Of a stretch of DNA of 23,258 bases, positions 17,701 through 23,258 are shown piece by piece; within the stretch, counting starts at the first letter, position 1, and each line of letters starts with the position of its first letter. Position numbers and translations under genes: made by a program. The DNA lies in assembly GCA_041987265.1 (NCBI GenBank), contig JBHIWT010000032.1:1-23258 (forward strand), read 5' to 3'. The notes beneath the pieces were generated by a model. That model was not told the DNA's origin and searched no databases. It saw nothing but the letters and a program-made list of their open reading frames with translations. The stretch comes from IH12 sp041987265 (GTDB taxonomy: Bacteria > Pseudomonadota > Alphaproteobacteria > Caulobacterales > Hyphomonadaceae).

Positions 17701-18108
17701 CAACCGGCACAGCCGCCCCCACCCCTCACGATCCTCCGGATAGGCGATGATGTCCGGCGTCCCGTCACAGAAAACCAGCCGCGCGCCCACAGCCAGCTTG
17801 AACGTCTTCGCCCTCGCCTTCAGGTCCTTTTGAAACGCTGCAATTTCCTCCGCGCCGGGATCTTCGATCCAGACATATTCTCCCGGAGAACCGCCGGCCC
17901 TCACCCTTTCAGGAGATGGAAGGCCATTCTCCCGCAAGTCCCGCAGGGCGCTCCAGGCCCGCACCACGCCAGCCACTGTATTGCGGTCCGCAACCCCGAC
18001 GCCCGTCTGCCCAAGCAGCACAGACGTCAACACAAGATCGCGCGCCTGCGAAGCTCCGCGCAGAAACGAAAAGTTCGACGCAACCGCCAGTTCGGCATAC
18101 CCGGTCAT
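14785..18108 (-). CDS. dnaE2: Error-prone DNA polymerase III alpha subunit, DnaE2/ImuC
   Basis: The 1107-residue protein is a C-family polymerase of the DnaE2 type. An N-terminal PHP domain (YAELAVASNFSFLRGAS, without the metal-binding histidine of active PHP domains) is followed by the palm with GRGSAANS (378-385), catalytic PDIDVDF (416-422) and a third acidic region in DALRLMKVDVLALGML. Then come the fingers (GVFQVESRAQINMLPRM), tandem HhH and a C-terminal OB fold (FVTLEDETGITNVVLW). It carries out mutagenic lesion bypass with ImuA and ImuB under the SOS response. The ATG at 18108 overlaps the imuB stop as ATGA, so it is translationally coupled. All catalytic acidic residues seem present and there is no sign of decay. 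Confidence 0.97.
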   Translation of the reverse strand: MTGYAELAVASNFSFLRGASQARDLVLTSVLLGQTGVGVADRNTVAGVVRAWSALRDLRENGLPSPERVRAGGSPGEYVWIEDPGAEEIAAFQKDLKARAKTFKLAVGARLVFCDGTPDIIAYPEDREGWGRLCRLLTAGNRRAKKGECLLTLDDLAMHAAGLLLIVMPERRVDTLEALLLRLKQIAPGAVWLGAVLSRRGDDERRLAKLGAIAVTADAPLIAVNDVLYHAPEQRDLQDVMTCIREGVTIEAAGRALEANAERHLKPPHEMARLFRHAPGAIAESQVLLKRIDFDLDQLRYEYPDEPVPPGWEDQAWLEERTWVHARMRYPDGVPEKVEKLLKLELAFIRKQNLARYFLTIYDIVCVAKDKGILCQGRGSAANSAVCYALGITSVDPAHFDVLFARFMSEERKEPPDIDVDFEHERREEIIQHIYERYGRHRAGIAATVIHYRPRSAMREVGKAMGLTEDVTARLAGLVWGSWGGGLTDDHVRQAGFDPKNAEIRRALSLARRLLGFPRHLSQHVGGFILARDRLDELVPIGNAAMADRTFIEWDKDDIDALRLMKVDVLALGMLTCIRKAFDLIHLHGGAKLGLQDIPQEDPAVYDMLSKGDSLGVFQVESRAQINMLPRMKPKTFYDLVIEVAIVRPGPIQGDMVHPYLRRRNGQEEVVYPAPSPEHGPANELEDVLGKTKGVPLFQEQAMRLAIVAARFTDAEANGLRKAMATFRNVGTIHTFEEKMVGGMVRRGYEPEFAQRCFEQIKGFGSYGFPESHAAAFAQLVYVSSWLKHYHPAAFTCALLNSQPMGFYAPAQLVRDAQEHGVEARPVDVNHSAWDNTLERRADGALALRLGFRQVDGLIKADMERLVAARGGGYASIEALAKRSRPGGRGLRALADADAFRSMGMDRRAALWAVRRLPNDAPLPLFAHADASELGEEPDMELPDMPLAEHVATDYQTTRLSLKAHPMQILRPIFHKEGVATCAETSACRDGAWTRSAGLVLVRQRPGNGKATFVTLEDETGITNVVLWSRTVERFRSEVMSARLMLVEGRVQKSPEGVVHLMGVRLYDRSGELERLTDDDMESARSAMRNHGHPRNVRILPKSRDFH

Positions 18109-19670
18109 GGAAACAGCCCATGCAGGAACCAGCGCGGCTGGCCCGCTTCCCGGCCATAAAGACCCTCACGGAACAGCCAGAAACGCCGTCCGCCTTCGTC
18201 CTCGACCCGGAAATAATCCCGCGTCATCGCCCCGGCGTCGCGCCGCCACCATTCCGGAGCGATCCGTTCAGGCCCTTCGGCGTGCGCAACATCATGCAGC
18301 ACCCGGCGCCAGCGGAACCGCATGGGCGGACCATCCGGCACTTCCGCCAGCGCGTCGATCGGCTGCGGCGGGTCAAACAATTGCAGCGGACGGACAGGCG
18401 GCTCGCCGGCCTGAGGCGCGGGCCAGCTCATCCCACATGACTGATCGCCTGCCGGAACCAGCAACGAAGCGCGCCCCGGATCATGCGTGTTTTCCCGGAC
18501 AAATCTCTGCACACGCTCCCGCCCGAACCGCACAGAGAGACGATCGACCAGGTCCGCCACCTCACCTTCCGCCGCCACGCGTCCATCCAGGCTTGTCTGC
18601 GCCGGCGCCAGCGTTTCGCTGACCGGCACGGACACCCGGATGAGATCGAAACCAAAACCCGGATCAATCGGATCGGCCAACGCCTCCAGCCGTTCACGGT
18701 AAAGCCGCAGCACTGCATCAGGATCGCGCGTCGCGCGCCCCGTCTCGATCATGATACGCCGCACTGCGCCGTCCGAACGAAAGAAGCTCGCCTCGAACTG
18801 CCGGCCGCCTTCACGCCTGCGCGCCAGAGCCTGGGAGGCTTCCTTCATCAGCTCGCCAAGCGTCGCTTCGATATCCTCAATACGCGCAACCGGTTCGCCA
18901 AACCGGCGCTCGACCACACAGGATGGAATAAACCGCCTCGGCGTTAGCGGCGTTGCTTCTTCCCCGAACATACGTCGCAGCCGCCGCGCCACATCCTCCC
19001 CGAACCGGGCCGACAGGGGCAGACGCGGCCTGTCCGCAAGATCGCCAATTGTCTTCAGTCCGGCCCGGAAGAGTGCAATACGCGTCTCTTCCGCCAGCCC
19101 GATCGCAGCGACAGGCAGCCGTTTGGTCTGCGCGATATGATCGCCATGCGGAACGACGCCGATGCGCGCAAACCGGACCAGCGCCCGCGCCGCGTCCGGC
19201 GTTCCCGCAACTGTCGCACGCACATGAAACCCCGTCCGCACCATCCGGCGGCACAGGCTTTCGCGCAACTCGCGTTCACCGCCAAACAGATGGGCGCAGC
19301 CGGTTATATCCAGCAGCAGACCGTCAGGCGCATCGCACACCACAACCGGACTGAACCGCTCACAATCATCTGCAAGCCGTTCAAGCAGACCCGCATCTTC
19401 CACCGGATCGTGTTCTGCAACCTTGACGCCCGGCGTGCGCGCACGCGCATCCGCCAGCGTCAGCCCCTTGCACAGACCGGCCGCCAGCCCTTCGCGACTG
19501 ACCGCCGCCAGCCGCAAGGCGCCCTTGATCTTTTCCGCGACAACCAGAATTTCGTCAGACGGCGGCGCGCCAGTTCTGCGCCGCTGTGTGCGACGAATCC
19601 GGTCGACAGGCAGGAACGGAAACCACACCGCCAGATAGCGTCGCTGTGTCTTTGAACTCCCCTTGGTCAC
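18105..19670 (-). CDS. imuB: ImuB, catalytically inactive Y-family polymerase homologue
   Basis: The 521-residue product starts YLAVWFPFLPVDRIRR, where active Y-family enzymes have the DMD metal motif, and the second motif reads DGLLLDITGCAHLFGG instead of SxDE. This lack of catalytic acids is characteristic of ImuB. A C-terminal PLQLF (about 428-432) resembles a beta-clamp-binding motif, in line with ImuB's known role of bringing DnaE2 to the sliding clamp. The tail FRWRRVLHDVAHAEGPERIAPEWW is also typical. The chosen start is GTG at 19670, with GGAG seven bases upstream. The longer frame to 19793 lies inside imuA in another frame. It overlaps imuA by 116 bp and dnaE2 by 4 bp. Confidence 0.95.
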   Translation of the reverse strand: MTKGSSKTQRRYLAVWFPFLPVDRIRRTQRRRTGAPPSDEILVVAEKIKGALRLAAVSREGLAAGLCKGLTLADARARTPGVKVAEHDPVEDAGLLERLADDCERFSPVVVCDAPDGLLLDITGCAHLFGGERELRESLCRRMVRTGFHVRATVAGTPDAARALVRFARIGVVPHGDHIAQTKRLPVAAIGLAEETRIALFRAGLKTIGDLADRPRLPLSARFGEDVARRLRRMFGEEATPLTPRRFIPSCVVERRFGEPVARIEDIEATLGELMKEASQALARRREGGRQFEASFFRSDGAVRRIMIETGRATRDPDAVLRLYRERLEALADPIDPGFGFDLIRVSVPVSETLAPAQTSLDGRVAAEGEVADLVDRLSVRFGRERVQRFVRENTHDPGRASLLVPAGDQSCGMSWPAPQAGEPPVRPLQLFDPPQPIDALAEVPDGPPMRFRWRRVLHDVAHAEGPERIAPEWWRRDAGAMTRDYFRVEDEGGRRFWLFREGLYGREAGQPRWFLHGLFP

Positions 19671-20298
19671 GATCCCACTCCACAATCCACTTGCGTTCCG
19701 GAACGCCGCCGCGATGCCGTTGCAGCGTGACGGCGAATGTCGGCCCGCCAGGCGCATTCGCCTCCACACTGGGCCCCGGCGCCGCGCCAGCACGAACCAT
19801 CATCAAGGTGACGCCAGAGCCCCCCGCCGCGAGCGACAGCCGCCGCGTCGCCGTCAGGTCAAGCGCCGGCGGCGCCCCCCACACTTCCATCACCACACAC
19901 CCAACAGACTTGCAGCCCGCGGCCTCCGCTCCGACGCGCAGCACATCCGCAGGCGCAGGCGCCCGCACCAGAATCAACCGGTCGGGGTTCAGCCCGAATT
20001 CCGCCAGCCCCGGCCCGTAAAGCGCACCGCCTTCAACCTCGGCGTAGTCATGCCGCACCCACACGATCGGCCAGTCCCCAGTCGCCCGCACAGCCAGGCC
20101 GGCGGCAAACCCGCCAGCCGCCGAGACATCCTGCGCAGCCGAGGCGTACACTTCATGCAGCGCGCCCAGCTCCAGTCCCCCGCCCAGAACCTCATCCATC
20201 GCCCCGCTGCCAACCGCAAAAATCCGCCTTGGCCGCTGTTCCGGCACGCCCTCCAGAACGGCCACGCGCCGCTTCAGATCCAAAAGACGGTCTTGCAT
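19555..20298 (-). CDS. imuA: ImuA, RecA-like accessory protein of SOS mutagenesis
   Basis: The 247-residue protein has the RecA/SulA-like core of ImuA: FAVGSGAMDEVLGGGLELGALHEV at the beginning, WVRHDYAEVEGGALYGPGL, then LILVRAPAPADVLRVGAEA and a C-terminal LQRHRGG...RKWIVEWDRD. The Walker A is degenerate, as usual for the family. It acts with ImuB and DnaE2 in translesion synthesis. ATG at 20298 is used; the TTG at 20346 would overlap the promoter. The start codon follows the LexA box by 3 bp and no Shine-Dalgarno is visible, so the mRNA leader is very short. The 3' end runs 116 bp into imuB in another frame. Confidence 0.93.
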   Translation of the reverse strand: MQDRLLDLKRRVAVLEGVPEQRPRRIFAVGSGAMDEVLGGGLELGALHEVYASAAQDVSAAGGFAAGLAVRATGDWPIVWVRHDYAEVEGGALYGPGLAEFGLNPDRLILVRAPAPADVLRVGAEAAGCKSVGCVVMEVWGAPPALDLTATRRLSLAAGGSGVTLMMVRAGAAPGPSVEANAPGGPTFAVTLQRHRGGVPERKWIVEWDRDQGEFKDTATLSGGVVSVPACRPDSSHTAAQNWRAAV

Positions 20299-20301
20299 TG
20301 T

Positions 20302-20316
20302 GTTCTCGTTTTGTTC
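20302..20316 (-). promoter_or_regulatory. LexA (SOS) box GAAC-N7-GAAC of the imu operon
   Basis: The minus strand reads GAACAAAACGAGAAC, an exact match to the alphaproteobacterial LexA direct repeat GAAC-N7-GAAC. It lies between the predicted -10 and the imuA start, where bound LexA would block transcription. It controls imuA-imuB-dnaE2. Confidence 0.93.
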
Positions 20317-20324
20317 TAACCCCG

Positions 20325-20353
20325 AGAAAACCGGCTTGGCGCACAAGAGTCAA
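20325..20353 (-). promoter_or_regulatory. Sigma-70-type promoter of the imu operon
   Basis: TTGACT (20348-20353) and TTTTCT (20325-20330) on the minus strand are 17 bp apart. Transcription would start near 20317-20320, at the upstream edge of the LexA box, leaving a leader of about 20 nt. Confidence 0.6.
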
Positions 20354-20477
20354 GACCTTCGAGAATTTCAAAATTGCGCGCAGCGAAACACAGCAACGAA
20401 ACACAGGCGGCGCCTGATGCGCCATGCCCGGCTCCACAGCCGCTCAGCCTGGATCCCCCAAGGAGACCTACGAGGAT

Positions 20478-20978
20478 TTAGACGTCGTCGCTTCCACTGG
20501 CGTTCTGCGTATGAGCCACAACGCTCTTCAGGCCATCGATCAGGACGCGACACCCGGCCTCATTCGCCGCCATCTCAGGCACGCGCAGCGCGCGCAGAGC
20601 GTCGACATGCACGCCGACCGCCGCGAGAAGCTTAGCGTCCGGCTTTTCATCCCTCACCTCGGGGCTTCCTCCTTCAACGGCCAGCAGGTCACACAGGCTC
20701 TCGGCCGCCAACGCCACCTTGCCCTGGTCAAAGCTCCCGGCGATCGCGAAGATCTCAGACGCTAGGAAATACAGATCCCCCTTCGTGCAATCCGAACGCG
20801 CGGCCGCGCCGAGCCCCGCGATATTCTCATCGAGCGCAACCATCGAGCTTTCCCGCACCGTCTCAAGCCGGCGATGCGCCCGCGCAACGGCTTCATCAGC
20901 TGTAAGTCCGCCAGGTTTGCGAAGCGCCGATCGCAAACGGAAATCAGGTTTCACACGAGTGTAGGATGACGATGTCAC
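20478..20978 (-). CDS. CheE-like/Hpt-like small protein
   Basis: The 166-residue protein is mostly helical. The central part DLYFLASEIFAIAGSFDQGKVALAAESLCDLLAVE and the following VHVDALRAL resemble the small alphaproteobacterial proteins annotated CheE, found beside CheY-like response regulators. The spacing of helices is reminiscent of a histidine phosphotransfer domain, but there is no convincing phospho-accepting His in the expected helix. The start GTG at 20978 overlaps the stop of the response regulator remnant as GTGA, so translation was evolved to be coupled to that gene. It probably regulated chemotaxis, motility or surface signalling; the assignment is from pattern memory and moderate. 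Confidence 0.65.
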   Translation of the reverse strand: MTSSSYTRVKPDFRLRSALRKPGGLTADEAVARAHRRLETVRESSMVALDENIAGLGAAARSDCTKGDLYFLASEIFAIAGSFDQGKVALAAESLCDLLAVEGGSPEVRDEKPDAKLLAAVGVHVDALRALRVPEMAANEAGCRVLIDGLKSVVAHTQNASGSDDV

Positions 20979-21240
20979 AGCGAGACCTTCTGGGGTTTGA
21001 AGAAGGAGTCCAGATCAGATTGCGTGAGGTTGGGCTCCTTCGCGTCACCCAACTCCGTCGTCAGGTCGGTCGAGCGACGCGGATCCATCCCGGCCGGAAC
21101 GCCCTCGAAACGAATCCGCCGGTCCGGACCAGTATACTGGTTGGCGATGATGAAATCGCGATTGTCTTTCAGCACGTAAACGACCCGGGCGAACACGCTG
21201 TCGGGTGTAAGCGGTTTGACCAGAAAGAAATTGGCGCCGA
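20975..21240 (-). pseudogene. Response regulator remnant (C-terminal third of a CheY-like receiver plus tail)
   Basis: The minus-strand frame reads GANFFLVKPLTPDSVFARV, which is the end of a receiver domain with the conserved Lys-Pro. The tail that follows, NRDFIIANQYTGPDRRIRF, is typical of alphaproteobacterial CheY-like proteins. Everything before it, including the DD pocket and phospho-acceptor Asp, is missing: the frame meets a TGA at 21266-21268, and residues between that and GAN do not look like a receiver. The break coincides with the stop codon of the 373-aa gene (21241-21243). The remaining frame has a GTG at 21196 that could still give a 73-residue peptide and keep coupling to the CheE-like gene. 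Confidence 0.75.
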
Positions 21241-22362
21241 CTACGCGGCTGCTGGCACCTTCCCTTCAGCAAATGATTCAACTTGACGCGCAAACTCTCC
21301 AAACAGTTCGGAAGCGTCCATAATATCGATGGACTTTTCATTCTCATCAGAGGGAAACTGAAACCTCCAGAATGAATTGATATGGCTGATTACACCCATC
21401 GCTTCGCCAATGGAGGTGAACATCGAAGGCGCCTTGATAAGAAAATCGCGAAACGCCGCGGGCTTTCCTTCAGCAAGCGCCTGGAAGGCGTCGGCGTACT
21501 GCATCAGTCCCCTCCGAACGTGAGCCACTGCGTTTTCCAGCGCGCCCACAATCTTCCGTCGATCAGAGTCTATCTGGCGGCGCTCTCCGATCGTGGCCCG
21601 CAGAACGCGGACGCGCAGGATATCCGTGAACAAGCCCTTCAGGTTGGGCGCCAGTTCGCCAAGCAGCCATCGATAGTAGAGGAATCCCTTCCAGGCGAAT
21701 ACGCCCTCGATGTATTGTTCGCCTGTCATACCAAGCGTCGCCCGGAGCGGCTCCAGGCGATCTGCAGTTTCGTCGGTCATGAGAAGCTGCGCCATTTTGG
21801 TTGAATGACGGTGCAGCTCCGCACTGTCGACAAAAGCGATCTCAACCAAACGCTCAATCTCGCTTTGCACGAATTTCTGCATTCGGTCGACATCGGCGTC
21901 AGATAACCGGAAGTAGCATCGTGAAGGCTCTCGTCCGGCCCTACGAAGCTTCTCTCTCAGCAGGAAGGGGTCCAGAGAGGGCAGCTTGTCGATCAGGCCG
22001 AGGGTTTCTATGTCGTGCTGGAAGTCTTCTTCTCGATTTTGCTCCAATACCAGGCTGGCCAAAACACGAGAAAAATTCTTCTCCCCGACAAAGATTGACC
22101 GGCCACCCAAATCCAGATCCTCGGAAGTGAATGGGAAGATGATCTTGGTCGCGCTCTTGCGTTGCGAAACAACGCTCCGCTCATGGTTGCGGACAGTGTG
22201 CTTGAGAATGATTGAGTGATTAAGCTTCTTGCAGCGAAAAAGTGGCGCTTCACAGTACTCGTCGGTAGAGCCGAATTGGTTTGCGATGCTAACCAAATTT
22301 AGTACCCGCGCCGTAGACGCGGTCACGCGCAGTGTTGTCAGCCGTCTCTGGTCCATCGACAT
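21241..22362 (-). CDS. Orphan protein of unknown function replacing the start of a response regulator
   Basis: I do not recognise this 373-residue protein. It is soluble-looking, without signal peptide or membrane segment. The N-terminal about 110 residues are mixed (TLRVTASTARVLNLVSIANQ, IIFPFTSEDLDLGG, FVGEKNFSRVLASLVLEQ). The rest is largely helical and charged, with DKLPSLDPFLLREKLRR, CYFRLSDADVDRMQKFVQ, EQYIEGVFAWKGFLYYRW and SHINSFWRFQFP as the most family-like blocks. ATG at 22362 has GGAG six bases upstream; the TTG at 22374 overlaps that site. Codon and base use are more AT-rich than in neighbours (for example 22200-22330), suggesting transfer. Its stop lies exactly where receiver homology of the next gene breaks off. 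The ribosome site is inside a hairpin. Confidence 0.8.
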   Translation of the reverse strand: MSMDQRRLTTLRVTASTARVLNLVSIANQFGSTDEYCEAPLFRCKKLNHSIILKHTVRNHERSVVSQRKSATKIIFPFTSEDLDLGGRSIFVGEKNFSRVLASLVLEQNREEDFQHDIETLGLIDKLPSLDPFLLREKLRRAGREPSRCYFRLSDADVDRMQKFVQSEIERLVEIAFVDSAELHRHSTKMAQLLMTDETADRLEPLRATLGMTGEQYIEGVFAWKGFLYYRWLLGELAPNLKGLFTDILRVRVLRATIGERRQIDSDRRKIVGALENAVAHVRRGLMQYADAFQALAEGKPAAFRDFLIKAPSMFTSIGEAMGVISHINSFWRFQFPSDENEKSIDIMDASELFGEFARQVESFAEGKVPAAA

Positions 22363-22652
22363 GGCGAGCTCCAATTCCCAAAGTAAATTGGAGGAAAACG
22401 CTTAACGAATTGGCTACAATCCAAGTACCTAAGCCTGATGATACGGCGGACAAATTGGACACATCGCCAAGCCTTGCGCCCACTGAGATCTTGCCATTGA
22501 CTACGCTGGCAATAGCCATTCTTGCACTCGCCGGCTGTCACACAATTCAGCAACCTCAACCGCGTCTGTAACTTACGTATTCTCTCATCAACGAACCATG
22601 ACAAATTGGCACAAAGCGGCGCGCTGAGACTGCCACGGGAGGAGCTTCGACC
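22363..22652. other. AT-richer divergent intergenic region
   Basis: It separates the orphan gene (leftwards) from the phosphotransferase (rightwards). AATTGG recurs at 22386-22391, 22408-22413, 22453-22458 and 22604-22609; ACAAATTGG is exact at 22450-22458 and 22601-22609. No clear sigma-70 pair is seen. A very short plus frame ending in ILALAGCHTIQQPQPRL (stop near 22569) has a lipobox-like end but no supported start. The N-terminal half of the broken response regulator was looked for here on both strands and not found. Confidence 0.4.
22369..22393 (-). promoter_or_regulatory. Ribosome-site-sequestering hairpin of the orphan gene
   Basis: On the mRNA, CTCCAAT (22393-22387) can pair perfectly with ATTGGAG (22375-22369) across an 11-nt loop. 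The GGAG of the second arm is the Shine-Dalgarno of the ATG at 22362. Pairing would hide it, which suggests conditional translation. Confidence 0.5.
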
Positions 22653-23258
22653 GTGCCCACAAGAGATGATCCAACAGCAGGGCTCGCAGCGCGCCTGAAG
22701 GCAGTGATGTCCCGAGTTGGCGTGGACGGCGAAGTCGCCAATCTCTCCCGGCTTTCCGGCGGGGCCAACATGGAAACCTGGCGCTTCAATTGCGCCGGTC
22801 AGGACCTTGTCCTGCGCCGAGCGCCATCGCCTGAGTGGATCAGCGCCCGTCCGCTTTCAAACGCTCTCGAGGCGAAGATCATTGAAACGGCGCACGCCGG
22901 CGGCGTCCCTGCCCCCGAAGTCCTTGCAGTACTCACCCCGGAAGATGGCATCGGAATCGGCTTCGTGATGCGGGCGATCTCAGGCAGCGCCGATCCGGAT
23001 GACGTCCTGAAGCAAGCCAGACCGGAACTGACAACCGATATCGCCGGCGCGCTCGCAAGCATTCACGCGCTCGATGTTTCCCGACTGGACGGAATTCCCG
23101 AACTCAATGCGGCAGCAGGCGTCGAGCGGCTCGCCAGCGATTTTGAGAGTTTCGGCGGCGATCGCCCTATAATCGCCCTCGGCCTCGCCTGGTTGCGGCA
23201 GAACCTTCCTGATCCCGGGCCGACAGCGCTGGTTCATGGCGACCTGCGCATAGGCAAT
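22653..23258 (+). CDS. APH-family phosphotransferase, N-terminal part
   Basis: The plus frame is open from GTG at 22653 to the edge (202 codons). AGGAG lies eight bases upstream of the GTG. The kinase-like fold is seen in LSRLSGGANMETWRF (nucleotide loop), DLVLRRAPSP (lysine-equivalent strand), NALEAKIIETAHAGGVPAPEVLAVL (Glu helix), GFVMRAISGSADP (hinge), DIAGALASIHALDV, and the catalytic loop HGDLRIGN at the very end. This is the ACAD10/FadE36-like phosphotransferase subgroup often linked to acyl-CoA metabolism rather than aminoglycoside resistance. It is the only plus-strand gene and is cut by the window edge just after the catalytic loop. Confidence 0.88.
   Translation, partial: MPTRDDPTAGLAARLKAVMSRVGVDGEVANLSRLSGGANMETWRFNCAGQDLVLRRAPSPEWISARPLSNALEAKIIETAHAGGVPAPEVLAVLTPEDGIGIGFVMRAISGSADPDDVLKQARPELTTDIAGALASIHALDVSRLDGIPELNAAAGVERLASDFESFGGDRPIIALGLAWLRQNLPDPGPTALVHGDLRIGN

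Noticed and set aside
16636..18159. Plus-strand 507-codon frame opposite dnaE2
   Set aside because: Antisense shadow of a clear polymerase gene, with Arg/Gln/Pro-rich translation.
22605..22620. Sigma-54-type promoter (TGGCAC) before the phosphotransferase
   Set aside because: The -12 element at the required spacing does not match TTGC, so only half the signature is present.
22653..23258. Aminoglycoside resistance gene
   Set aside because: The APH fold is shared by many kinases; the HGDLRIGN loop and overall pattern fit the acyl-CoA-linked subgroup better.
1..23258. tRNA, rRNA, CRISPR arrays, insertion sequences and integrases
   Set aside because: No cloverleaf, regularly spaced repeat array, transposase or integrase motif was seen on either strand.

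Overview
The window looks like chromosomal DNA of a GC-rich alphaproteobacterium, most likely a marine Caulobacterales/Hyphomonadaceae-type organism. The grounds are: a DNA-damage mutagenesis cassette with an alphaproteobacterial LexA box (GAAC-N7-GAAC); a large TonB-dependent receptor and several secreted enzymes; and a CheE-like protein coupled to a response regulator whose C-terminus carries the GPDRR signature seen in alphaproteobacteria. The taxonomy is inference; no rRNA or tRNA is present. Nearly every gene is on the minus strand. Only the phosphotransferase at the right edge is on the plus strand.

Layout from left to right. (1) 1-356: 5' end of an SF2 helicase, minus strand, cut by the window edge, followed by about 370 bp of apparently non-coding DNA. 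(2) 729-4263: a secreted protein of unknown function and, downstream of it, a secreted quinohaemoprotein (cytochrome c plus PQQ beta-propeller dehydrogenase). A candidate operator and -10 box lie upstream. (3) 4474-5811: an MscS-type channel, then a hairpin-rich intergenic region. (4) 6057-9146: a TonB-dependent receptor with phased direct repeats upstream. (5) 9429-11852: a two-gene unit encoding a lipoprotein alpha/beta hydrolase and a fumarate-lyase-superfamily enzyme with a signal peptide. (6) 12007-14723: an M20 metallopeptidase-like hydrolase translationally coupled (ATGA) to AstD, succinylglutamate-semialdehyde dehydrogenase. (7) 14785-20298: the imuA-imuB-dnaE2 mutagenesis operon, with overlapping genes and a LexA box just before imuA. 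(8) 20478-21240: a CheE-like gene coupled (GTGA) to a beheaded response regulator. (9) 21241-22362: an unrecognised 373-aa gene in visibly AT-richer DNA whose stop codon sits at the point where the response regulator sequence breaks off. (10) 22653-end: 5' part of an APH-family phosphotransferase.

How the parts may work together. Units 2 to 6 are mostly envelope and catabolic functions: outer-membrane uptake, periplasmic oxidation, hydrolysis and lyase chemistry, and the end of the arginine/succinylglutamate route. A shared substrate cannot be shown from sequence. Unit 7 is a textbook SOS translesion cassette. The most unusual places are the junction of units 8 and 9 (an orphan gene replacing the N-terminal two thirds of a response regulator, with a hairpin over its own ribosome binding site) and the exported lyase in unit 5, whose first conserved signature is altered. 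I did not find a clear multi-gene defence system, CRISPR array, insertion sequence, tRNA or rRNA.
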